The notes under the pieces are model-generated. The model was not told the DNA's origin, made no database searches, and saw only the letters and a program-made list of their open reading frames with translations. Made by a program: the position numbers and the translations under genes. Shown here piece by piece: positions 43,436 to 52,751 of a DNA stretch of 64,000 nt. The DNA is from Zoogloea sp021286885 (GTDB lineage: Bacteria; Pseudomonadota; Gammaproteobacteria; Burkholderiales; Rhodocyclaceae): the NCBI RefSeq assembly GCF_041915215.1, contig NZ_JAYSBV010000001.1; one strand, given 5' to 3'. The number at the start of each line of letters is the position of its first letter. Position 1 is the stretch's first letter.

Positions 43436-44164
43436 TCAGCTCAATTCGTTCAAGTAATAGTGTTCTGCAGTGCAGTACAAGCCTCGCCGCCACTCCACCG
43501 GCCGGTCGCCGTAGGTGTAAGTCACCCGTTCGACCGACAACAAGGGGGTTCCCTCAGAAACGCCCAGGGTTTCGCTGACCATGCGATCCGCAGCCACTGC
43601 ACGAATGTGCTCTTCAGCGCGGATCATCCGCACGCCAAAGCGCGCTTCGAACAGGCCATACAGGGAACCTTGCTCTCCCTGGAGGACTTCCATGGTGAGG
43701 CCCTGGAAGATTTCGCCCGGCAGGTAGATTTCATCCACCACCACAGGCTTGCCCGAAAACCGCAAGGTGCGGCGCAGGATGATGACCGGCGCGCCCAACT
43801 CGATCCCGAGCATGCGGGCTGCTTCGTTGCCGGCCTTGGCTTTCCAGCAATCCAGGGGCACACTCTGGGGGTGCACCAGTTCGCCGTCGGTAGGCACCAG
43901 ACGCAGGAAGCGGAACATGGAGCGGGGGTCGTTGTGGGAGGCCACGAAGGTTCCCTTGCCCTGTTTGCGCACCAGCAGGTTCTCGGCAGCCAGCTCATCG
44001 ATGGCCTTGCGAACAGTCCCCTGACTGACATTAAACCTAAGAGCGAGTTCCTGTTCACTGGGAATCGCCTGCCCAGGCCGCCACTCGGCGGACTGAAGGG
44101 AATTGACCATCAGCTTCTTGATCTGACGGTAGAGAGGGCTAAAAGTGGGCGATTCAGGGCGCAT
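43436..44164 (-). CDS. GntR-family regulator with UTRA domain
   Basis: A 242-residue HutC-type regulator: winged helix (LMVNSLQSAEWRPGQAIPSEQELALRFNVSQGTVRKAIDELAAENLLVRKQGKGTFV, residues 12-70) and a UTRA ligand-binding domain ending AVEWRRGLYCTAEHYYLNELS-like. Ligand is unknown. It lies upstream of sdhC on the same strand and diverges from mdh, so it is a candidate controller of the TCA genes; a 16-bp palindrome sits 48 bases from its start. Confidence 0.92.
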   Translation of the reverse strand: MRPESPTFSPLYRQIKKLMVNSLQSAEWRPGQAIPSEQELALRFNVSQGTVRKAIDELAAENLLVRKQGKGTFVASHNDPRSMFRFLRLVPTDGELVHPQSVPLDCWKAKAGNEAARMLGIELGAPVIILRRTLRFSGKPVVVDEIYLPGEIFQGLTMEVLQGEQGSLYGLFEARFGVRMIRAEEHIRAVAADRMVSETLGVSEGTPLLSVERVTYTYGDRPVEWRRGLYCTAEHYYLNELS

Positions 44165-44211
44165 TCATGTATTGAATCACACTTTTTCGAGACAGTCTAT
44201 GGGGCATTATC

Positions 44212-44269
44212 TGTCTTATATAAGACATATAACAACGGATTGACAGCCACCCCTTATTGCGCCTAGGAT
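44212..44269. promoter_or_regulatory. GntR-type palindrome and mdh promoter
   Basis: TGTCTTATATAAGACA (44212-44227) is a perfect 16-bp palindrome. Twelve bases on is a plus-strand promoter, TTGACA (44240-44245) and TAGGAT (44264-44269), spacing 18, for mdh. The palindrome is well placed to control both the divergent gntR and mdh. Confidence 0.6.
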
Positions 44270-44442
44270 TCAGGAGTTGACCGATCTTCAGCTTTTGCCG
44301 ATGATCCGGGGCCTGAGGTCTATCGCAACACCCCCGGGGCATTTCATCGCCCACCGGAGCGGCGCGAAATTCAGCAGCATACGCACTAGCAGCAAGCAGT
44401 ATTGAGTCGACAACACTTCTTTCCGTAGAGGGAGTATCAATA

Positions 44443-45435
44443 ATGGCAAAAGCCCCCGTTCGTGTCGCAGTCACCGGTGCAGCCGGTCAAATCGGTTACA
44501 GCCTCCTGTTCCGCATCGCCAGCGGCGAAATGCTGGGCAAGGACCAGCCCGTCATCCTGCAACTGCTGGATCTGCCCCAAGCCCAGAAGGCCGTCAAGGG
44601 CGTGATCATGGAGCTGGAAGACTGCGCATTCCCGCTGCTGGCCGGCGTGATCGCCACCGACGACCCGAATGTCGCCTTCAAGGACGCCCAAGTGGCCCTG
44701 CTGGTTGGCGCCCGTCCCCGCGGCCCCGGCATGGAGCGTAAGGACCTGCTGACCGAAAACGCCAAGATCTTCACCGTTCAAGGCGCCGCCATCGGCCAAT
44801 ACGCCGATCCCGATGTCAAGGTTCTGGTGGTGGGCAACCCCTGCAACACCAACGCCTACATCGCCAAGGAAATCGCCGTCAAGTACGGTCGCGTCAAGGC
44901 TGGCAACTTCACCGGCATGCTGCGTCTGGACCACAACCGCGCCCTCTCCCAGCTGGCTGCCAAGACTGGCCGCGACGTGTCCAGCCTGAAGAACCTGGTC
45001 GTGTGGGGCAACCACTCCCCCACCATGTACGCCGACTACCGCGCCGTGACCTCCAACGGCGACAACGTCAAGGCCCTGGTGAACGACGAAGCCTGGAACC
45101 GTGAAGTGTTCCTGCCCACCGTGGGCAAGCGTGGCGCCGCCATCATCGAAGCCCGTGGCCTGTCCTCCGCCGCTTCCGCCGCCAACGCCGCCATCGACCA
45201 CATCCGTGACTGGAGCCTGGGCTCCAACGGCGAATGGGTCACCATGGGCGTGCCCTCCGATGGCTCCTACGGCATCCCCGAAGGCATCATCTACGGCTTC
45301 CCCGTCACCACCGAAAACGGCGAATACAAGATCGTTCAAGGTCTGGAAATCGACGAGTTCTCCCGTGAGCGCATGAACTTCACCCTGAACGAGCTGCTCG
45401 AAGAGCGCGACGGCGTGAAGGACCTGCTGGGCTAA
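44443..45435 (+). CDS. mdh: Malate dehydrogenase
   Basis: A 330-residue NAD-dependent enzyme: VAVTGAAGQIGYSLLFRIASGEMLG (NAD site), VGARPRGPGMERKDLL with substrate Arg, and catalytic His in VVWGNHSPTMYAD. The sequence class is the cytosolic-type malate dehydrogenase usual in betaproteobacteria. It has a leader of about 170 bases and ends at a terminator. Confidence 0.96.
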   Translation: MAKAPVRVAVTGAAGQIGYSLLFRIASGEMLGKDQPVILQLLDLPQAQKAVKGVIMELEDCAFPLLAGVIATDDPNVAFKDAQVALLVGARPRGPGMERKDLLTENAKIFTVQGAAIGQYADPDVKVLVVGNPCNTNAYIAKEIAVKYGRVKAGNFTGMLRLDHNRALSQLAAKTGRDVSSLKNLVVWGNHSPTMYADYRAVTSNGDNVKALVNDEAWNREVFLPTVGKRGAAIIEARGLSSAASAANAAIDHIRDWSLGSNGEWVTMGVPSDGSYGIPEGIIYGFPVTTENGEYKIVQGLEIDEFSRERMNFTLNELLEERDGVKDLLG

Positions 45436-45469
45436 TCCCCACGGAGTCGTAGCCAGCTTCTGGCCAAAA

Positions 45470-45500
45470 ACGCGGCGGTGGCAACACTGCCGCGTTTTTT
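45470..45500 (+). terminator. Terminator after mdh
   Basis: ACGCGGC...GCCGCGT hairpin with an inner GTG/CAC pairing, followed by T6. Confidence 0.85.
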
Positions 45501-45591
45501 GTTTTTCCACATCGGTAATTATGGATTACATCCACGGGGCTTTGTTATCCTAGCCTCGTCCACTTTTTTTGCTCTTACCCACCTGTTCCCC

Positions 45592-46590
45592 ATGAGCGCC
45601 CTGCCCCATCCCGACTACGTCCTGTTCCAGGGCGAGAAGCCCTTCCCCATTCTGCCCGTGGTGGATCACTACGCCGGCAGCGAAAAGCTGATGCTCAAGG
45701 CCCTGAGCCTTCAACAAGCCCTGGGGCCCGTGTTCGACATCACCTGCGACTGCGAGGATGGCGCCCACGCCGGCGCCGAGGCCGAACACGCTGCCATGGC
45801 CGCCCGGATCATCATGTCGGATGAAAACCACCATGGCCGGGTCGGCGCTCGCATCCACGACATCACCCACCCCCACTGGCGCCAGGACGTGGACATTCTG
45901 GTACGCGATGCGGGCAACCGCCTCGCCTTCCTGACCCTGCCCAAACCCCGCAGCGCCGCCGACGTGGCCTGTCAGATCGAGGCCATTGTTGAAGCCGAAC
46001 AGCGCCACGGCATCGCCCGCCCCATCCCTGTGCACGTACTCATCGAGACCCACGGCGCCCTGCGGGATGCGTGGCAGATCGCCGCCCTGGCGCGGGTGGA
46101 ATCCCTGGACTTCGGGCTCATGGATTTTGTCAGCGCCCACCACGGCGCCATTCCCGGTGCCGCCATGCGCAGCCCCGGCCAGTTCGAGCACCCGCTGGTG
46201 ACCCGGGCCAAGTGCGAGATCAGCGCTGCCGCCCTCGCCCATGGCGTGGTGCCTTCCCACAACGTGACCACCGAACTCAAGGATCTGGACTACATCCAGC
46301 GCGACGCCGAGCGGGCACGCAAGGAGTTCGGCTACCTGCGCATGTGGAGCATCCACCCCAACCAGATCCAGCCCATTCTGGAAGCCATGCGCCCCGACTT
46401 CACCGAAGTAAGCGAAGCCTGCGCCATCCTGATCGCCGCCCAGGACAAGGATTGGGGCCCCATCCAGCACGCCGGCAAGCTCCACGACCGGGCGTCCTAC
46501 CGCTATTACTGGGAGCTGCTCAAGCGGGCCCGCAGCACCGGCATGGTGATACCCACCGAAGCCGCCCACCGCTTTTTCCCGGCCCACTGA
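45592..46590 (+). CDS. CitE-like HpcH/HpaI-family CoA-ester lyase
   Basis: A 332-residue TIM-barrel protein of the citrate lyase beta / malyl-CoA lyase family: DITCDCEDGAHAGAEAEHA, VHVLIETHGALRDAWQIAAL with the metal-binding Glu, and DFGLMDFVSAHHGAIPGAAMRSPGQFEHP. It probably cleaves or forms a C-C bond in a CoA ester such as malyl-CoA; substrate unknown. The start MSALPHPDYVLF at 45592 is preferred to the longer frame, which runs back into the mdh terminator. No citC/citD/citF partners, so it is not a citrate lyase complex. Confidence 0.85.
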   Translation: MSALPHPDYVLFQGEKPFPILPVVDHYAGSEKLMLKALSLQQALGPVFDITCDCEDGAHAGAEAEHAAMAARIIMSDENHHGRVGARIHDITHPHWRQDVDILVRDAGNRLAFLTLPKPRSAADVACQIEAIVEAEQRHGIARPIPVHVLIETHGALRDAWQIAALARVESLDFGLMDFVSAHHGAIPGAAMRSPGQFEHPLVTRAKCEISAAALAHGVVPSHNVTTELKDLDYIQRDAERARKEFGYLRMWSIHPNQIQPILEAMRPDFTEVSEACAILIAAQDKDWGPIQHAGKLHDRASYRYYWELLKRARSTGMVIPTEAAHRFFPAH

Positions 46591-46629
46591 GGCCAGGGGC
46601 AGCCCGAGGCGACCCCGCAGCCAGACATA

Positions 46630-46655
46630 AAAAAACCCGCCGAAGCGGGTTTTTT
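46630..46655. terminator. Bidirectional terminator
   Basis: AACCCGC-CGAA-GCGGGTT with A-rich left and T-rich right flanks, between convergent genes. Confidence 0.88.
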
Positions 46656-46700
46656 ACGGGCGGCGTTACAGGCAAAGCCGGGCTAACGGCACACTCCCAA

Positions 46701-47960
46701 TCAGGCACCCACGGGCAGCTCGGGCAGCGCAATGTGCTGCTCGGTGCTGAACTGGTAATCCTTGAAGATGTGCTCAGCGCTCAGGATCTGGTAGCTGCCA
46801 TCATCGAGCTTGTTGGTGGTGTCCTTGAGCCGGTAGGTATAGTGGCCACAGGTCCAGCAATCGAAGTTGCGCATGTGGGTGCACAGGCAGGTCTTTTCCA
46901 GCACCGAGATCCGCTTGGCTTCCGGATGAGCGTCCAGTTCCTTGTTGTAGGCGGCGATGTAGGAGCAGCTGCCGTTGGCGTCCAGCAGATAGCCGTAGGC
47001 CTCGCAGTTCGGGCGAATGCCAGAGCCAATGGCGGGGCTGTTGGTGAGCATCCGCATCGGGTAGCCGGTGGGCGACACTTGGTTTACGGTGATCTGGGAC
47101 TCGCTGGCCTTGAAGTATTCCTGCTGCACATCGGCAGGCAGGCCGCACTCTTCGGCAACCGTAAAGCGTGTTGCCACCTGAACCGCAGCGGCGCCGTTCT
47201 CCAGGAAGGAGACTGCATCGCTACCGGTGAAGATGCCGCCGGCGGGAATCAGCGGGATGTCGAGTTGCTCGGCCTTCAGCCAGGCGTGAATCTCGGCCAC
47301 GATGGTGGCCAGATCGTACTCGGCCCAATCCATCCCAAAGCCCAGGTGACCACCGGCGAGGGGGCCTTCGACCACCACATAGTCGGGCAGACGATTGGTG
47401 CGGGCGCTCTTGCGCAGGAAAAGCTGCAGGGCGCGCAGGGACGAAACGATGATGCCCAGCTTGGCATCCCGGAAACGGGGGTGATCTTCGATCAGGTTGA
47501 AGGAGCCCAGGTGCAGACCGGCCGCCAGGGTGATACCGTCAATGCCTGCATCCAGCGCGGAAGCCAGACGTACCCGCAGGGTTTCTTTCGGGGCGTTCAT
47601 GGTGAGCTTTTCCATGCAGTTCACGAAGATCAGGCCGTCGCCCTTCTTCGCTTCCATGGTCTTGCCCACATGCAGGCGGGTGGCTTCGGCCAGTTCGCCC
47701 AGATCAAACTGCACCACCGATTTGTCGGGGTTGGCCACATTGAACTTGTAGCGCTGAAGCTTGTTCTTGATGAACTTGGTGTTGAAGCGGCGATCGGCCA
47801 CCGTCTTGACCATGGCATCCGAAATATGCCCGACCCCGCCCAGGCGCGCCGCCTCAAGGGCCAGATCGGCCGTGGAGATATCCACCCCCATCCCGCCGAT
47901 CATGATAGGCACCAGCTCCTGCTTGCCAAAACGCAGGCGGAAATCATCAACTCGCTTCAT
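46701..47960 (-). CDS. Nitronate monooxygenase-like FMN protein with Cys-rich tail
   Basis: A 419-residue TIM-barrel flavoprotein of the nitronate monooxygenase (2-nitropropane dioxygenase) family: PIMIGGMGVDISTADLALEAARLGGVGHIS, VVVEGPLAGGHLGFG, IPLIPAGGIFTGSDAVSFLENGAAAVQVATRF. After about residue 310 a long extension contains NCEAYGYLLDANGSCSYIA and CLCTHMRNFDCWTCGHYTYRL, at least six Cys in pairs, which could hold a metal or cluster. The start MKRVDDFRLRFG at 47960 fits. The real substrate is unknown. Confidence 0.82.
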   Translation of the reverse strand: MKRVDDFRLRFGKQELVPIMIGGMGVDISTADLALEAARLGGVGHISDAMVKTVADRRFNTKFIKNKLQRYKFNVANPDKSVVQFDLGELAEATRLHVGKTMEAKKGDGLIFVNCMEKLTMNAPKETLRVRLASALDAGIDGITLAAGLHLGSFNLIEDHPRFRDAKLGIIVSSLRALQLFLRKSARTNRLPDYVVVEGPLAGGHLGFGMDWAEYDLATIVAEIHAWLKAEQLDIPLIPAGGIFTGSDAVSFLENGAAAVQVATRFTVAEECGLPADVQQEYFKASESQITVNQVSPTGYPMRMLTNSPAIGSGIRPNCEAYGYLLDANGSCSYIAAYNKELDAHPEAKRISVLEKTCLCTHMRNFDCWTCGHYTYRLKDTTNKLDDGSYQILSAEHIFKDYQFSTEQHIALPELPVGA

Positions 47961-48090
47961 GAAACCCCTTCCAGACTGACATGGACCCCGCCACAAACCG
48001 ACGCCTGCAACGGGCAAAGTTTATAATTATCCCACTGTATGGCGTTTGTGCGGTAACTTAAATCAATCAAAATCCATCCGAATCTTAGAC

Positions 48091-48115
48091 GTGGATCAAA
48101 TCCACACTTTTTTTT
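48091..48115 (+). repeat. Short palindrome followed by a T-run upstream of the cyclase gene
   Basis: GTGGAT-CAA-ATCCAC followed by ACT8. It looks like a weak terminator, but no plus-strand gene precedes it, so an operator or leader attenuator is also possible. The rest of 47961-48232 shows only AT-rich promoter-like sequence. Confidence 0.4.
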
Positions 48116-48232
48116 GAACTAGTTTACAGGCAGGCGTTGGATAATTTGCTACCTTCGGGGCTGTGGCAAAAATCACACCCACATTAAAATAGTCTGCCTC
48201 CTCCTACTCGCGCTCTCCAACTTCGTATCCTG

Positions 48233-49126
48233 ATGTCCGAACCCACACCCCCCACCAAAGCCTGTGCGGTCATGTTTGCCGACTTGGTCGGCAGCACCCG
48301 CCTCTACCAGCAGGTGGGTGACGCTTCCGCTTTTGAAATGGTGGATCGCTGCATCCAGGCCATGCGCCAGGTCATCGAGACCAAGCGTGGACGTGTCATC
48401 AAGCACACCGGCGACGGGCTGATGGCCATTTTCCGGGATGCAGATGTAGCTGCCGACGCCTGTCTGGCCATTCACCAGGCCATCAAGGAACTTCCCACCC
48501 CTGCCGAATCCGACCTGGGCGTGAAGCTCGGCTTCCACTTCGGGCCTGTTGTGGTCAGCGGCGCCGACATCTTTGGCGACACGGTCAATTTCGCTGCTCG
48601 CCTGGCCGAACTGGCCACGCCGGGCAAGGCCATCACCTCCGCCGAAACCGCTGCCCGCATGGGCACCGAATGGCACTCGGTGCTCCACACCCTGCCTCCC
48701 CGCGTCATCCGGGGCCTGAGTCGCCCGGTGGAGGTCTGCGAACTCATGTGCGAAGCCATGGGCGAGCTCACCATCGTGCACAGCAATCATTTTCTGCTGG
48801 ATCTGGAGCCCGAGCTGCGCCTCTACCTGGATCACCACTCGATCACCCTCAACTCGTCGCGCCCGGCTGTGCGCATCGGTCGCGACCCGGCCGCCGACAT
48901 CGTGGTGGGCGACACCCAGTCGTCCCGTCGTCACGCAGAAATCGAGTTGCGCAGCGATAAATTCGTGCTGGTGGATCGCAGCAGCAACGGCACCTTCGTC
49001 CAGATGGACGGGGAGCGCGAATTCCTGCTCTCCCGCGAAGAAGTCGTGCTGCGGGGCCGGGGCAAGTTCGCCCTGGGCCGCAGCTGCGACGACAATCCCT
49101 TCGCGATCAGCTTCGCCTGCGTCTAA
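48233..49126 (+). CDS. Class III adenylate cyclase with C-terminal FHA domain
   Basis: A 297-residue soluble protein. Cyclase domain (about 8-165): metal ligands Asp17 (FADLVGST) and Asp61 (HTGDG), adenine-selecting Lys57 and Asp116, and transition-state Asn119 and Arg123 (DTVNFAARL), so cAMP rather than cGMP is expected. FHA domain (about 200-290): AVRIGRDPAADIV, SSRRHAEIE, SSNGTFV, able to bind phosphothreonine. The pairing suggests cyclase activity or location set by a Ser/Thr kinase, none of which is in the window. It stands alone. Confidence 0.9.
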   Translation: MSEPTPPTKACAVMFADLVGSTRLYQQVGDASAFEMVDRCIQAMRQVIETKRGRVIKHTGDGLMAIFRDADVAADACLAIHQAIKELPTPAESDLGVKLGFHFGPVVVSGADIFGDTVNFAARLAELATPGKAITSAETAARMGTEWHSVLHTLPPRVIRGLSRPVEVCELMCEAMGELTIVHSNHFLLDLEPELRLYLDHHSITLNSSRPAVRIGRDPAADIVVGDTQSSRRHAEIELRSDKFVLVDRSSNGTFVQMDGEREFLLSREEVVLRGRGKFALGRSCDDNPFAISFACV

Positions 49127-49144
49127 ACGCCCGCCCTACCCGGC

Positions 49145-50098
49145 TCAGGCAAACGCCTGGGCCAGCGCCTGGGCGCAGCGCTGCACTGCCTCACCTGCCT
49201 GGGGAAAGAACTTTCCCAGGGTGAAAAAGCCATGCACCAGCCCCGGATACACCACCGCCTCGGCGGGGCTGGCAGCCGTGCGCAAGGCTTCGGCGTAGGC
49301 CAGGCCATCGTCCACCAGCGGGTCGCAGCCGGCCAGGATCAGCAAGGCCGGGGGCAGATCCCCCAGATCAGGCGCCAGAAGCGGCGAGGCGCGCCAATCG
49401 GCATGGTCTGCCGCGTTGGGCAGATACTTTTCAAAGAACCACACCAGGCTTCCTTCATCCAGCATGTAGCCATCGGCATAGGCACTGCGGGACGGGCGGG
49501 TGCTGCGAATGTCAGTGCACGGATAGACGAGCACCTGCAGCGCGGGCCGGGGCCCCTGCAGATCCCGGAGCTGGAGCGCCGTCACGGCGCTCAGGGTGCC
49601 CCCCGCGCTATCGCCCATCAGCGCGAAACGGGCCGGATCCACACCCAGCAGGGCAGCGTTTTCCAGGCTCCACTCCACCGCCCGCAGCGCGTCATTCACT
49701 GCCGCCGGAAACGGGTGCTCTGGCGCCAGGGCGTAATCCACCGACAACACCGCCGCACCGCTCTGATTGGCCAGCTCCCGGCACAGCACGTCGTAGCTGG
49801 CCAGATCACCCACACACCAACCGCCCCCGTGAAAGTAGAACACCAGGGGTAGCGCATCGCCCGCCGCACTGTTCAGCGGACGATACAGGCGGCCCATGAT
49901 GACGCCCTCCCGGGCGTGGGCCCGGGGGATGGGTACATCCGCCACCGAAGCCACCGCAGGCGCCTCCGGGCGCAGGGCGAACTGGAGTTTCTGAAAGGAA
50001 TGGCGGGCCTTGGCCACATCCAGATCATGGAAACGGGGCGCACCCACGCGATACACCATGTCGATCAGGGCTTTGGCCTGGGGATCAAGGGTGGTCAT
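49145..50098 (-). CDS. Alpha/beta hydrolase, hormone-sensitive lipase family esterase
   Basis: A 317-residue esterase with FYFHGGGWCVGDLASYD (oxyanion hole HGGGW), nucleophile GDSAGGTLSA, Asp in LAGCDPLVDDGLAYAEAL and His in VYPGLVHGFFTLG. It probably hydrolyses short acyl esters in the cytoplasm. The start MTTLDPQAKALIDMVYR at 50098 fits the family; the longer frame runs into the tRNA-Leu terminator. Confidence 0.9.
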   Translation of the reverse strand: MTTLDPQAKALIDMVYRVGAPRFHDLDVAKARHSFQKLQFALRPEAPAVASVADVPIPRAHAREGVIMGRLYRPLNSAAGDALPLVFYFHGGGWCVGDLASYDVLCRELANQSGAAVLSVDYALAPEHPFPAAVNDALRAVEWSLENAALLGVDPARFALMGDSAGGTLSAVTALQLRDLQGPRPALQVLVYPCTDIRSTRPSRSAYADGYMLDEGSLVWFFEKYLPNAADHADWRASPLLAPDLGDLPPALLILAGCDPLVDDGLAYAEALRTAASPAEAVVYPGLVHGFFTLGKFFPQAGEAVQRCAQALAQAFA

Positions 50099-50159
50099 CG
50101 AAAATCCTGCCCAAAATGTATGTGTGAGAAACAACGCAGCAAAAACAAAACACCGGGCG

Positions 50160-50196
50160 CAAAAAAGGCCCGCGACCACTGCTGGTTGCGAGCCTT
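50160..50196 (-). terminator. Terminator downstream of tRNA-Leu
   Basis: Minus strand: AAGGCTCGCAACCA pairs (two G-U) with TGGTCGCGGGCCTT, followed by T6. It lies about 115 bases after tRNA-Leu. Confidence 0.75.
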
Positions 50197-50311
50197 GTTT
50201 GCGTACTTTGGCAGCCGAAAACCCCGGAAAAATCCAGAAGGGTTTGCCGGAAACGCTGCAGATCGCTACCATGCGCGACTTTCTTGCAACGCCAGACCAA
50301 AGATTTAATTC

Positions 50312-50396
50312 TGGTGCCGGGAACGAGACTCGAACTCGTACACCTTGCGGCGGCGGATTTTGAATCCGCTGCGTCTACCGATTCCGCCATCCCGGC
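50312..50396 (-). tRNA. tRNA-Leu (CAA)
   Basis: An 85-base class II tRNA with encoded CCA: acceptor GCCGGGA/TCCCGGC, D arm GGCGGAATCGGTAGAC, anticodon loop TTCAAAA (anticodon CAA), a variable arm and T arm ACGAG-TTCGAGT-CTCGT. Confidence 0.96.
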
Positions 50397-50448
50397 ACGG
50401 GAAGGCCCGAATTATCTACGAAACGAAACGCTATAGCAAGCATTAATC

Positions 50449-51483
<1,035 letters not shown>

Positions 51484-51496
51484 GCTCCTCACGCGC

Positions 51497-52609
51497 ATGA
51501 CTTACGAACTCCTCGCCACCGACGGCGCCGCCCGCCGGGGCCGCCTGACCCTCAACCACGGCACCGTCGAAACCCCCACCTTCATGCCCGTGGGCACCTA
51601 TGGCTCGGTCAAGGGCGTATCGCCCCACGAGCTGACCGATCTGGGCGCCCAGATCTGCCTGGGCAACACCTTCCACCTGTGGCTGCGCCCGGGGCTGGAT
51701 GTGATCAGCAGCTTTGGCGGCCTGCACCAGTTCATGGCCTGGGACAAGCCCATCCTCACCGACTCGGGCGGCTTCCAGGTGTTTTCCCTGGGCGCCCTGC
51801 GCAAGATCACCGAAGAAGGCGTGCGCTTCTCCTCCCCGGTGAATGGCGACAAGCTGTTCCTCACCCCGGAAGAATCCATGCGCATCCAGCGCGTGCTCAA
51901 TTCCGACGTGGTGATGATCTTCGACGAATGCACCCCCTACCCCGCCGACGTACTCCAGGCCGCCGAATCCATGCGCCTCTCCCTGCGCTGGGCGCGCCGC
52001 TCCCGGGACGAATTCGACCGGCTGGAAAACCCCAACGCCCTGTTCGGCATCGTGCAGGGCGGGATGCACGAACACCTGCGCGATGAATCCCTCGCCGGGC
52101 TCACCGACATCGGCTTCCACGGCTACGCCATCGGCGGCCTCTCGGTGGGCGAGCCCAAAGAAGACATGCAGCGCATCCTGCACCACACCGCCCCGCGCCT
52201 GCCCACCGACAAGGCCCGCTACCTGATGGGGGTGGGCACCCCCGAGGATCTGGTGTTTGCGGTGCAGGCCGGGATCGACATGTTCGACTGCGTGATGCCC
52301 ACCCGCAACGCCCGCAACGGCTGGCTGTTCACCCGCTTTGGCGACGTGAAGATCCGCAACGCCCGCCACAAGAACGACACCCGCCCGCTGGATGAAACCT
52401 GCACCTGCTACACCTGCCAGCACTTCTCCCGGGGCTATCTGCACCACCTCAACCGGCTCAACGAAATCCTGGGCGCCCGCCTCGCCACCATCCACAACCT
52501 GCACTATTACCAGGACTTGATGCGTGACCTGCGCAACGCGATTGCCAGCGGCACCCTCACCGAATACGTGAGCCGCTTCCACGCAGAACGGGCCCGCAAG
52601 GGCGAATAA
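51497..52609 (+). CDS. tgt: tRNA-guanine transglycosylase
   Basis: A 370-residue enzyme exchanging guanine-34 for preQ1. PTFMPVGTYGSVKG, TDSGGFQVFSL with catalytic Asp, FGIVQGGM, GLSVGEP, the nucleophile region FDCVMPTRNARNG and the zinc site CTCYTCQHFSRGYLHHL are intact. The yajC-secDF genes that often follow are absent here; ribF comes next. Confidence 0.96.
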   Translation: MTYELLATDGAARRGRLTLNHGTVETPTFMPVGTYGSVKGVSPHELTDLGAQICLGNTFHLWLRPGLDVISSFGGLHQFMAWDKPILTDSGGFQVFSLGALRKITEEGVRFSSPVNGDKLFLTPEESMRIQRVLNSDVVMIFDECTPYPADVLQAAESMRLSLRWARRSRDEFDRLENPNALFGIVQGGMHEHLRDESLAGLTDIGFHGYAIGGLSVGEPKEDMQRILHHTAPRLPTDKARYLMGVGTPEDLVFAVQAGIDMFDCVMPTRNARNGWLFTRFGDVKIRNARHKNDTRPLDETCTCYTCQHFSRGYLHHLNRLNEILGARLATIHNLHYYQDLMRDLRNAIASGTLTEYVSRFHAERARKGE

Positions 52610-52630
52610 ACCGCCCCACGTACCCGGCCC

Positions 52631-52674
52631 AACGGCGCGCCAGCCCCCGACCGCGGGGAACCTGGCGCGCCGTT
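52631..52674. repeat. Perfect 13-bp inverted repeat after tgt
   Basis: AACGGCGCGCCAG (52631-52643) and CTGGCGCGCCGTT (52662-52674) with an 18-base loop. There is no T-run, so it may stabilise the queA-tgt mRNA end or be a factor-dependent terminator. Confidence 0.6.
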
Positions 52675-52720
52675 GGCGCACAAAAGCTGCGGGCGGCTTC
52701 GCCCCTTTCGGCCCCTCCGT

Positions 52721-52726
52721 TATAAT
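52721..52726 (+). promoter_or_regulatory. Promoter -10 box of ribF
   Basis: A perfect TATAAT about 26 bases before the ribF start; no good -35 box is seen. The short leader leaves no room for an FMN riboswitch. Confidence 0.5.
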
Positions 52727-52751
52727 CGCCCCTTTGCCCCGCGTCCCCACC

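Noticed and set aside
52685..52751. FMN riboswitch before ribF
   Set aside because: The leader after the -10 box is only about 20 bases; there is no room for the aptamer and no matching sequence.
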